Shown: positions 8,221 to 15,842 of the stretch, one piece after another
Numbering within the stretch: position 1 is the stretch's first letter
Layout: each line of letters starts with the position of its first letter
DNA from: JARRLC01 sp037387425
GTDB lineage: Bacteria; Pseudomonadota; Alphaproteobacteria; Rhizobiales; Rhodomicrobiaceae
Direction of reading: 5' to 3'
Length of the DNA: 64,000 bases
Assembly (NCBI GenBank): GCA_037387425.1
Contig: JARRLC010000001.1
Location: 1-64,000, forward strand
The notes under the pieces: generated by a model
The model's database searches: none
What the model saw: only the letters and a program-made list of their open reading frames with translations
What the model was told of the DNA's origin: nothing
Position numbers and translations under genes: made by a program

Positions 8221-10092
8221 TCAGGCAGAATGACGGGCAAGCCCTTTTTTCACATGGGCGAGCACCAGCATCAATGCCGCTGGAGTAATTCCATCTATGC
8301 GAGCCGCTTGCGCCAATGTTGCTGGACGCGCTCGCTCCAATTTCTGACGAACTTCATTGGAAAGCCCGGCGATGGCGGAATAATTGATCGTCTCCGGAAT
8401 GCCGATGGCCTCATCACGGCGGAAAGCTTCAACATCAGCCGCCTGACGGCGAAGGTAGATATCATACCGGGCGTCGATTTCAAGCTGAGCAGCTATGGCC
8501 GTGGGAATAGCGTTCAGTTCCGGCCATATCGTGGCAAGGCGAGCGACAGTCATCTCCGGAAACGCCAAAATCTCGAATGCTGTCCGGCGACGTCCATCAT
8601 GATTGAGCGGCAAACCTTGGGCATTAGCTTCCCTCGGCGTAATTGTCAGTTCCGCGAGCTTTGCGCGCCCTTCATCAAGCGCGCTGCTTTTGTCAGCAAA
8701 GGCTTCCCACCGCTTCGCGCCAACGCAACCACAAGCTTCACCGCGTGGCGTAAGCCGAATGTCAGCATTGTCAGCGCGTAAATACAGTCGATACTCCGCT
8801 CGCGAAGTAAACATGCGATACGGTTCAGATACGCCACGTGTAACTAAATCGTCGATCATCACGCCGATATAACTTTCCGTGCGCGATAAGGTGAAATTGG
8901 GCTCACCGCCAGAAGCTCGCAGTGCTGCGTTGACGCCCGCTAGTAAACCTTGTCCCGCCGCTTCCTCGTATCCGGTAGTGCCGTTGATCTGCCCAGCGAG
9001 GAATAACCCGATTTGACGCTTCACTTCCAGCACAGGGGAAAGTTCACGCGGGTCTACATAATCGTATTCGATGGCGTAGCCGTAGCGCAAAATACGGACA
9101 TCTTCCAGGCCAGGAATGGATCTAAGAAATGCGCTCTGCACATCCTCCGGCAACGACGTGGAAATGCCATTCGGATAAACCGTGTAATCGTCCAGCCCTT
9201 CCGGCTCCAGAAAAATTTGATGGGACTCACGTTCGTGAAAGCGCACCACCTTATCTTCAATGGACGGGCAATATCGCGGGCCAACACCTTGAATCTGCCC
9301 CGAGAAAAGTGGAGCGCGTTCCAGGTTACTGCGAATGATATCGTGTGTCTGAACCGTGGTGTGCGTGATATGACAGACCGTCTGAGGCGTGTCTATCTGC
9401 TTAGAGAGGAAGGAGAAGGGGATAGGCGGCTCATCACCGGCCTGTTCGGTTAGACGATCCGTGTTGATCGTGCGACCATCCAGGCGCGCGGGCGTGCCGG
9501 TCTTCAGTCTATCCATCGTCAATCCAAGCGCATACAGCCTATCAGCAAGTCCGATGGAAGGCGCTTCACCGATACGGCCAGCCGGAATGCACATTTCCCC
9601 AATATGAATGACGCCTTTCAAAAATGTGCCCGTAGTGAGCACCACCGCGCCTGACGGGAATTCTGTACCATCGTCCAGGATGATCCCCATCACACGGCCA
9701 TCGCGAACGATAAGATCCTCCACAGACGCGACAATGATATCGAGCCCTTCAATAGCAGCAAGCGCCTCGCTCATGTGAAGGCGATAGAGCTTGCGGTCTG
9801 CTTGCGCGCGAGGGCCTTGCACAGCCGGCCCCTTTGAGCGGTTCAGTATGCGGAACTGAATGCCCGCTCGGTCAATGACGCGGGCCATGAGGCCATCAAG
9901 CGCGTCTATTTCCCGTACGAGATGCCCCTTGCCTAAGCCTCCAATCGCCGGATTGCACGACATTTCCCCCAGCGTCTCACGCTTGTGCGTGATAAGCGCC
10001 GTGTGCGCACCCATGCGGGCCGCCACCGCCGCCGCTTCACAACCGGCGTGTCCGCCGCCAACAACAATGACATCATAAGCTCTGGTGCGCAT
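8221..10092 (-). CDS. mnmG: tRNA uridine-5-carboxymethylaminomethyl modification enzyme MnmG
   Basis: A 623-residue FAD enzyme that, with MnmE, installs cmnm5U at the wobble position of several tRNAs. The N-terminal dinucleotide-binding motif is VVGGGHAGCEAA (about 11-22). Conserved GidA stretches include CNPAIGGLGKGHLVREIDALDG and a GYEEAAGQGLLAGVNAALR region. The length matches the family. Its partner MnmE is encoded upstream on the same strand, separated by a secreted-protein gene with its own terminator, so the two enzymes probably use different promoters. Confidence 0.98.
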   Translation of the reverse strand: MRTRAYDVIVVGGGHAGCEAAAVAARMGAHTALITHKRETLGEMSCNPAIGGLGKGHLVREIDALDGLMARVIDRAGIQFRILNRSKGPAVQGPRAQADRKLYRLHMSEALAAIEGLDIIVASVEDLIVRDGRVMGIILDDGTEFPSGAVVLTTGTFLKGVIHIGEMCIPAGRIGEAPSIGLADRLYALGLTMDRLKTGTPARLDGRTINTDRLTEQAGDEPPIPFSFLSKQIDTPQTVCHITHTTVQTHDIIRSNLERAPLFSGQIQGVGPRYCPSIEDKVVRFHERESHQIFLEPEGLDDYTVYPNGISTSLPEDVQSAFLRSIPGLEDVRILRYGYAIEYDYVDPRELSPVLEVKRQIGLFLAGQINGTTGYEEAAGQGLLAGVNAALRASGGEPNFTLSRTESYIGVMIDDLVTRGVSEPYRMFTSRAEYRLYLRADNADIRLTPRGEACGCVGAKRWEAFADKSSALDEGRAKLAELTITPREANAQGLPLNHDGRRRTAFEILAFPEMTVARLATIWPELNAIPTAIAAQLEIDARYDIYLRRQAADVEAFRRDEAIGIPETINYSAIAGLSNEVRQKLERARPATLAQAARIDGITPAALMLVLAHVKKGLARHSA

Positions 10093-10174
10093 TTGCGAAC
10101 TCAGCGTTAAAATTTGATCTCAGGAAAACTGCGCGCACATTAACGGGGAAAGCTACGCCCGTCAAAATGCGGCT

Positions 10175-10200
10175 CAAAAAAAGCGGCCCGAAAGCCGCTT
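10175..10200 (-). terminator. Rho-independent terminator of the Pro/Cys-rich protein gene
   Basis: On the minus strand AAGCGGC (10200-10194) and GCCGCTT (10187-10181) form a 7-base stem around a 6-base loop, followed by a run of T (10180-10175). It lies 30 bases past the stop at 10230 and before the mnmG start. This is a textbook intrinsic terminator. Confidence 0.8.
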
Positions 10201-10229
10201 CAGTTGATCAGTTCTGTGAATGGCTGGAA

Positions 10230-10775
10230 TTATAAGCCGTGTTTACGGCATTGACTCCGCCAGCCCCAGCAACGCGGCGCGCATGATCCCTGCCCTTCGC
10301 AAGTTCCCATGCACATGTAGCAAAACTCCTGGGTAAACCTATTAGATCGCCAGAGCGGCTTGCCGTCCGATGTCCAGCCCGGATCCCATTTTGAATGAGG
10401 TACCTTGTGATGAAAAGGCTTGGGAGGACGCGGCTTGTATGGGGGTGGGGGAGGCGGTGCTGGCTGTGCTGGTGGTGGAGGCGGCGGGGCCACATACACC
10501 TCCCGGTCATTGTCTACCTCCCGGTCATTGTCCGAGCAATCGTCACAGGCGTTTTCGTCTTCGTAATTGTCGCGGTAATCATCGCGTTCATCGTCTGAAT
10601 AATATCTCCTGCCGCTATAATAGCCGTCTGCATTGTGCAGAAGGTGGTCGCCGTTTGCGGAAAGCCCGATTTGGGGCGTTTGGGCGATAGGGGCAGCCAG
10701 GGTCGCACTTGGCGATATGGCATACGCTGTCACTCCAAGCAAACCAGCGCAAAACACATGAAGTACCTGTCTCAT
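10230..10775 (-). CDS. Secreted protein with acidic, polyproline and Cys-rich segments
   Basis: A 181-residue protein of unknown function. A signal peptide ends near residue 28 (ATLAAPIA). A very acidic Asp/Tyr/Asn/Glu-rich segment (about 52-92) follows, containing a perfect DNDREV duplication, then two PPPPPP runs (about 96-112), and a Cys-rich tail (about 151-178) with six cysteines including CYMCMGTCEGQGSCAPRCWG. This layout suggests an extended envelope-spanning stalk and a disulfide-bonded C-terminal knob, which is inference. It sits between mnmE and mnmG with its own terminator. I do not recognise a named family. Confidence 0.75.
   Translation of the reverse strand: MRQVLHVFCAGLLGVTAYAISPSATLAAPIAQTPQIGLSANGDHLLHNADGYYSGRRYYSDDERDDYRDNYEDENACDDCSDNDREVDNDREVYVAPPPPPPAQPAPPPPPPYKPRPPKPFHHKVPHSKWDPGWTSDGKPLWRSNRFTQEFCYMCMGTCEGQGSCAPRCWGWRSQCRKHGL
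10498..10533. repeat. Two tandem 18-base repeats in the Asp-rich segment
   Basis: Two adjacent 18-base units (10498-10515 and 10516-10533) differ only at the last base and encode DNDREV twice. This looks like a recent in-frame slippage duplication inside the acidic stalk of the secreted protein. Confidence 0.9.
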
Positions 10776-10847
10776 GGGAGTTCCCTTTAGAAACCGTTGT
10801 GAACCGAAGTTTTATCGGCTTTGTGGCGTGAACAATATCTGAAACTT

Positions 10848-10863
10848 TGTTTCCTGTGAAACA
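10848..10863. other. parS-like ParB-binding site
   Basis: TGTTTCCTGTGAAACA matches the widely conserved parS palindrome TGTTTCACGTGAAACA at 14 of 16 positions; the two differences are the central-left CT for AC. It is intergenic, between mnmE and the secreted-protein gene, about 3.3 kb from parA. The inverted symmetry is largely retained. Binding is inference from sequence and proximity. Confidence 0.6.
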
Positions 10864-10875
10864 GTATGCGGAATG

Positions 10876-12297
10876 TTACTTACCAATACAAAAATCGCCG
10901 AAAATTTTATCTAGCACATCCTCAACATCAACACGCCCCGTAATGCGTCCCAAGGCAGTTGCGGCTTGACGCAAATCCTCCGCGCGAAGCTCCAATTCAA
11001 CGGAAGTGCCCAAGAGGAAATGCTCCAGCGCTGTGACGCAAGTTTGCAGTTCCTGTCGATGCCTGGCTCGGGTGATGACCGCACTTTCCCCGCTTCCCAC
11101 CATGAAAGCAGCCTCGTTGGAGAGACACAACAAAAGGGTGTCCATGCCATCGCCGGTATGCACTGAAAGCGGAAGAAGAGTGGAACTAGTGACTGAAAAC
11201 TTAGGAGAAGCAGCAATAGTGCCCTCCCCCGAAACAGCGGCATTATGAGAAACGCTGAAATTGGAACGCTCAGCATTTGAAATAAGATCTAGCTTACTCG
11301 CCACCCGAATAATTCGGGATACGCCTTGCATCTCACAAGGCAGATCATCCGTGCCGTCGCAAAGAAAGCCGTTTTGAAAATGTTGCGCCTCATTCAGCCA
11401 GAGCACCAGATCAGCATCCTCAGCACATTGTAGCGCCCGGCGGATGCCTTCGCCTTCAATTTCTCCAGCCTCTTCGCGGAGCCCAGCCGTATCCATAAGA
11501 ATAACAGGCACCCCCCCTAAATCGAGACGCACTTCGATAACATCTCGGGTTGTGCCTGCCTGTGCGGAAACGATGGCGACGTCACGCTGAGCCAACGCAT
11601 TCATAAGACTGGATTTTCCAGCGTTGGGAGGCCCAGCGATTACAACGCGAACGCCATCCCGGATGATTTCACCACGTCGCCCATCAGCCAAATGAGCAGA
11701 TATTTGAGAATGAAGCGCCTTAGCAATAGGACGCGCGGCTGTATCTACCGTATCCGGCACATCGTCTTCGTCGGAAAAGTCTAACGCCGCTTCCACATGA
11801 GCCAACGCGCTGATGAGTTCGCCGCGCCAGTCCTCGTAAAGCGTTTGCAGCGCCCCTGAAGACTGGTGAATCGCCTGCCGCCGCTGAACCGCGGTTTCCG
11901 CATCGATCAGGTCAGCCACCCCTTCAGCAGAAGTGAGGTCGAGTTTACCATTCTCAAATGCGCGTCGGGTGAATTCGCCTGGCTGTGCAAGGCATAGCCC
12001 GTCCAACCCTCCCAGTGCCGCTAACACACATTCAACAACCGCCCGTCCGCCATGCACTTGCAATTCCGCCATATCTTCGCCAGTAAAACTGTGCGGCGCG
12101 GGGAACCACAGAACAAGCCCGCGATCAAGGACTTCGCCGTTAAACGGATGACGCAACGTCTTCAAAGACGCTACGCGCGGAGGCGGCAATTTTCCCACTA
12201 GTTGACGCAATGCATTAGCCGTTTGCGGCCCCGAGATGCGGATAACAGCCACCCCCGCTTTTCCTAAACCACTTGATAGGGCGTAAATCGTCGTCAT
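10876..12297 (-). CDS. mnmE: tRNA modification GTPase MnmE
   Basis: A 473-residue GTPase partner of MnmG in wobble-uridine modification. The N-terminal tetrahydrofolate-binding domain begins with TIYALSSGLGKAGVAVIRISG. The G domain has GPPNAGKSSLMN (G1), DTAGLREE (G3) and ASKLDLI, equivalent to NKxD, where N is replaced by S. The C-terminal CIGK (the conserved CxGK, needed for modification) is present at the very end. It is the first gene of the minus-strand run leading to parAB. The altered G4 residue is worth noting, though some homologues tolerate it. Confidence 0.97.
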   Translation of the reverse strand: MTTIYALSSGLGKAGVAVIRISGPQTANALRQLVGKLPPPRVASLKTLRHPFNGEVLDRGLVLWFPAPHSFTGEDMAELQVHGGRAVVECVLAALGGLDGLCLAQPGEFTRRAFENGKLDLTSAEGVADLIDAETAVQRRQAIHQSSGALQTLYEDWRGELISALAHVEAALDFSDEDDVPDTVDTAARPIAKALHSQISAHLADGRRGEIIRDGVRVVIAGPPNAGKSSLMNALAQRDVAIVSAQAGTTRDVIEVRLDLGGVPVILMDTAGLREEAGEIEGEGIRRALQCAEDADLVLWLNEAQHFQNGFLCDGTDDLPCEMQGVSRIIRVASKLDLISNAERSNFSVSHNAAVSGEGTIAASPKFSVTSSTLLPLSVHTGDGMDTLLLCLSNEAAFMVGSGESAVITRARHRQELQTCVTALEHFLLGTSVELELRAEDLRQAATALGRITGRVDVEDVLDKIFGDFCIGK

Positions 12298-12763
12298 ATC
12301 GATGCTTCAGCTATGTTTATGAGAGGAAAGTATTGGCTGCTTATGCCGTTTTCAAAATGTCTGCGTTAAGCCAAGAAGTCCATTCCCGCTTGGCTAGCAC
12401 GATCTCATAGAACTTCTTAGCGGTTTAGCGACAGCCGAACCATTGAATTTAGTACAGCTAATCCGCTCCCCAAGTTCACATGCGCTCTGGCGATAAAGCG
12501 GCTACGAACTTGCCCATCAAACAGCACGACAAGACGCATGCTTCAGGCATCATTCCACGCCATTTTAGACGCACGAAAACGATGCTCTGGTAACCGAATA
12601 GCGATAGACATCCTACTATCAAGCCCTTGTGGGCAAAAAGGCTCATATGTCCGCCGCGCTTATAAATGAAAGTGCAGAGTTTCTGACCAAGCACAATGTG
12701 CATCCGAACGTGCGACACCATCATAGCGATTGGCGCCACACGTCCTATTGCACAAAATTCTGT
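12298..12763. other. Intergenic region, no gene recognised
   Basis: 466 bases between mnmE and argG. Short frames exist on both strands but lack ribosome sites and family resemblance. A 7-base inverted repeat AGCCAAG/CTTGGCT (12369-12375, 12389-12395) is visible without a T-tract. The region presumably holds the mnmE promoter and the 3' end of the argG transcript. Confidence 0.5.
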
Positions 12764-13987
12764 TTATTTAACAAGGGTATTTCGTTTTCTTGCTGCCAAC
12801 AGCCGCAAGCGCAAAGCATTCAACTTGATGAACCCTTCAGCATCACGCTGATCGTACGCCACCGCTCCTTCTTCGAAAGTTACGAGGTCCTGTGAATATA
12901 GTGTGTGCGGTGTTTCACGGGAAACGACGTTCACTGACCCCTTGTACAATTTCAGGCGCACCTTTCCGCTCACAAACTCCTGCGACTTGTCAATCAGCGC
13001 CTGAAGCATTTCGCGCTCAGGAGAGAACCAGAAGCCGTTGTAAATCAGCTCAGCATAGCGCGGCATGATTTCGTCTTTCAGATGCGCCGCCCCCCGATCA
13101 AGCGTTAGGCTTTCTATCCCCCGATGCGCCACCAGAAGGATGGTGCCGCCAGGTGTCTCATATACGCCGCGCGATTTCATACCGACATAACGGTTTTCCA
13201 CCAGATCAAGCCGCCCGATACCGTGTGTCCGCCCCAATTCATTCAGCTTCGTCAGCAATGAGGCAGGCGACAATTTCACGCCATCCACCGCCATGGCGTC
13301 CCCGCGCTCAAACTCGATTTCAACGATTGCAGGCGTATCCGGAGCATCTTCCGGCTTCACTGTCCGCTGAAACACATAGTCGGGGCACTCCTGCGCAGGA
13401 TCTTCCAAGAGTTTGCCCTCAGAAGAGGTATGCAGCAAATTGGCGTCCACTGAAAACGGCGCCTCGCCTCGCTTGTCTTTAGGAACGGGGATCTGGTTCT
13501 TCTCGGCAAAATCGAGCAGCGCATTGCGACTTTTAAACTCCCACTCACGCCAAGGCGCAACCACACGAATGTTCGGCTCCAGCGCATAATAGGAGAGCTC
13601 AAACCGCACCTGATCGTTGCCCTTGCCCGTTGCACCATGACACACCGCGTCAGCGCCCGTTTCCCGTGCGATTTCAATCTGACGCTTGGAGATAAGCGGC
13701 CGCGCAATGGATGTGCCGAGCAAATAAATGCCTTCATAAACCGCATTGGCGCGGAACATCGGGAAGACATAGTCGCGGACAAATTCTTCCCGCAGATCTT
13801 CAACGTAAATTTCCTTGATGCCCAGCATTTCGGCTTTTCGGCGCGCCGGCTCCAGCTCTTCTCCCTGGCCGAGATCGGCCGTAAACGTCACGACCTCACA
13901 GCCATGCGTCACCTGAAGCCACTTGAGAATGATTGAGGTATCAAGCCCGCCGGAATAGGCGAGTACGACCTTCTTTATGTCGGACAT
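12764..13987 (-). CDS. argG: Argininosuccinate synthase
   Basis: A 407-residue enzyme that condenses citrulline and aspartate with ATP in arginine synthesis. The ATP-binding AYSGGLDTS lies near residues 10-18, and GATGKGNDQVRFE is a citrulline/aspartate-binding stretch. I chose the ATG at 13987 (MSDIKKVVLAYSGG), since this gives the usual family length. The frame is open upstream to 14215 but that extension has no homology. It appears monocistronic. A parS-like sequence overlaps codons near its 3' end (12911-12926). Confidence 0.97.
   Translation of the reverse strand: MSDIKKVVLAYSGGLDTSIILKWLQVTHGCEVVTFTADLGQGEELEPARRKAEMLGIKEIYVEDLREEFVRDYVFPMFRANAVYEGIYLLGTSIARPLISKRQIEIARETGADAVCHGATGKGNDQVRFELSYYALEPNIRVVAPWREWEFKSRNALLDFAEKNQIPVPKDKRGEAPFSVDANLLHTSSEGKLLEDPAQECPDYVFQRTVKPEDAPDTPAIVEIEFERGDAMAVDGVKLSPASLLTKLNELGRTHGIGRLDLVENRYVGMKSRGVYETPGGTILLVAHRGIESLTLDRGAAHLKDEIMPRYAELIYNGFWFSPEREMLQALIDKSQEFVSGKVRLKLYKGSVNVVSRETPHTLYSQDLVTFEEGAVAYDQRDAEGFIKLNALRLRLLAARKRNTLVK
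12911..12926. other. parS-like sequence inside argG
   Basis: TGTTTCACGGGAAACG matches the parS consensus at 14 of 16 positions, with the left half perfect. On the coding strand it specifies the VSRET part of ArgG, so chance or codon constraint could explain it. It lies about 5.4 kb from parA, within the range where parS sites usually occur. Confidence 0.45.
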
Positions 13988-14292
13988 AATTTGCGCTTTC
14001 CATTTGTTATAAGACCGCACGCCGAACGCATCCAACAGGCTGTGCGGTTGCGACCATGGGAGATTACCACATGTAGATAACGCCTTCGGAAAGAGCGGTC
14101 TAGTATTCCAATGAGCTGGATCACCTTGCGTAGTCGCGATTTTCCCTACAGCCGCACACGTTTGGTCTTTAAACGAAGAATGGCGGGTAAACCCTATAAG
14201 CAATATCCGGGGCATGTCGCCTTAGTCTGGGTGTGGTATCCATCACATAAGAATGTGAGAGATGGTGCAGCACACCATCAGGAGACGACATC
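13988..14292. other. Divergent promoter region between argG and a small secreted-protein gene
   Basis: 305 bases without a gene. It must hold the promoters of argG (leftward) and of the gene at 14293 (rightward). A 7-base stem GATGGTG/CACCATC (14261-14267, 14273-14279) sits directly before the ribosome site of the latter and might affect its translation. Confidence 0.5.
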
Positions 14293-14670
14293 ATGCAGCG
14301 GACCAGCTTTAAGTTTTTCGTAGGTGTGGCGCTGAATATCGCAGTTATCTTGATGGGCGGCGACCTGAAAGCCGCTGAAAGCAACTGCAAGGGATTGCAG
14401 CAAGAGGCTTGCGGAACGAACGGGACATGTTCGTGGGTGCGAGGGTACAAAACGAAAAACGGAACGCAGGTTTCAGCGTTCTGTCGCAGGAAACCCGGCA
14501 AAAGATCGTCCGCCAAGTCTGCCGCATTATCATCAAAGAAAGCGAAATCCGCTGCCTCTAGCCGGGTCTCAACGCCCAATGTTTCTCAGCAGACAAAGGG
14601 CGGGACAACGGCATCCCTGCCCGTTTCATCATCAACAAAAACTGCTGCGCCGAATGCTTCAAAACAGTGA
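14293..14670 (+). CDS. Small secreted protein with conserved Cys/Trp motif
   Basis: 125 residues. A signal peptide (1-28) ends near LKAAES. A compact region with four cysteines follows (CKGLQQEACGTNGTCSW, then SAFCRR), covering about residues 32-66. The rest is a low-complexity Ser/Ala/Lys/Thr tail. The CKGL...AC...CSWV...FCRR pattern resembles small exported proteins seen in other Rhizobiales, to my recollection, without known function. GGAGAC eight bases before ATG supports the start. Probably periplasmic. Confidence 0.7.
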   Translation: MQRTSFKFFVGVALNIAVILMGGDLKAAESNCKGLQQEACGTNGTCSWVRGYKTKNGTQVSAFCRRKPGKRSSAKSAALSSKKAKSAASSRVSTPNVSQQTKGGTTASLPVSSSTKTAAPNASKQ

Positions 14671-14747
14671 GAGCGCATAACAAACGCATTTAAGCCTACA
14701 TCTGATTTCCGAATTGCTGGCCAAACTCACCACATGAAACACAGGCC

Positions 14748-15521
14748 CTAAGCCATCCGCACTGGAACGCCCGCAGCCGCCATATGTTCTTTGGCCTCAG
14801 AGATGGTGTGATCCCCGAAATGGAAGATAGATGCCGCCAATACTGCGCTTGCGTGACCATCGCGCACGCCTTCCACCAGATGCTCCAGCGTACCGACACC
14901 GCCTGAGGCAATCACTGGCACCGGCACCGCATCAGCAATAGCGCGCGTAAGCGGAATATTGAAACCTGCCCGCGTGCCGTCGCGATCCATTGAGGTCAGC
15001 AGTATTTCTCCCGCCCCCAACGCCACCACTTCACGGGCGTATTCCACCGCGTCAATGCCCGTTGGCTTGCGCCCGCCATGCGTGAAAATCTCCCACCGGT
15101 TCGGCTCGCCATCGGCTGAAACGCGCTTAGCGTCAATCGCCACGACAATGCATTGCGCACCGAACTTCTCCGCACCATCTCGCACCAATTGCCGGTTAAA
15201 CACAGCGGCGGTGTTGATCGCCACCTTATCAGCCCCCGCTTCCAACAGACGGCGGATGTCTTCCACCTCACGCACGCCGCCCCCCACCGTTAGCGGCATG
15301 AAACAGCGCTCGGCGGTTCTGGCCACCACATCAAAAATGGTTTCGCGGTTTTCGTGACTAGCGGTGATATCCAGGAAGCAAAGCTCATCAGCGCCCGCTT
15401 CGTCATAGGCGCTTGCGGCTTCCACGGGATCCCCCGCATCAATAAGGTTCACGAAATTGACGCCCTTGACGACGCGGCCGTCCTTGACATCCAGACAGGG
15501 GATAATGCGGGTTTTAAGCAT
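14748..15521 (-). CDS. hisF: Imidazole glycerol phosphate synthase subunit HisF
   Basis: A 257-residue cyclase subunit that, with the glutaminase HisH, makes imidazole glycerol phosphate in histidine synthesis. The (beta/alpha)8 barrel starts with RIIPCLDVKDGRVVKGVNF (catalytic Asp11 equivalent), and LLTSMDRDGTRAGFN carries the second catalytic Asp. Both phosphate-binding segments (VGGGVR and ASGGVG) are present. It stands alone here; hisH, hisA and hisE are not adjacent, unlike the usual rhizobial hisBHAFE order. Confidence 0.97.
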   Translation of the reverse strand: MLKTRIIPCLDVKDGRVVKGVNFVNLIDAGDPVEAASAYDEAGADELCFLDITASHENRETIFDVVARTAERCFMPLTVGGGVREVEDIRRLLEAGADKVAINTAAVFNRQLVRDGAEKFGAQCIVVAIDAKRVSADGEPNRWEIFTHGGRKPTGIDAVEYAREVVALGAGEILLTSMDRDGTRAGFNIPLTRAIADAVPVPVIASGGVGTLEHLVEGVRDGHASAVLAASIFHFGDHTISEAKEHMAAAGVPVRMA

Positions 15522-15842
15522 GCTGGCATACCGGATAAGTTAATGAAACGTAGCCGCCATCCACATTGAGGCAGCGTCCATCTTTTGTGGCACATCAGCG
15601 TATTTACGCAATCGAAATCCCGCGTGAGATATAATCTCAGAGATCGTTTTAGCTTCTGCGGCAAGAGCCACCTCGCGGTTATGCTCAAGACGCCCCTAAT
15701 CCGATATGTGGCCATACATTAACAATGCGTTGCTACCGCCTCATCATTGCACACTCGCCAGCGAACCTAATCGCAATAGGTTTCTGCCAGAATACTCTCA
15801 CCCCCTCTTAGCCAGAGCACACAAACTGGTGGATCTTTGCAC
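15522..15842. other. Divergent promoter region between hisF and a chemoreceptor gene
   Basis: About 320 bases with no gene I can support. It should contain the promoters for hisF and for the chemoreceptor gene starting at 15843. No clear -35/-10 pair or repeat stood out. Confidence 0.4.

Noticed and set aside
12476..12739. Minus-strand frame between mnmE and argG
   Set aside because: No ribosome site, no recognisable motif and no supporting context.
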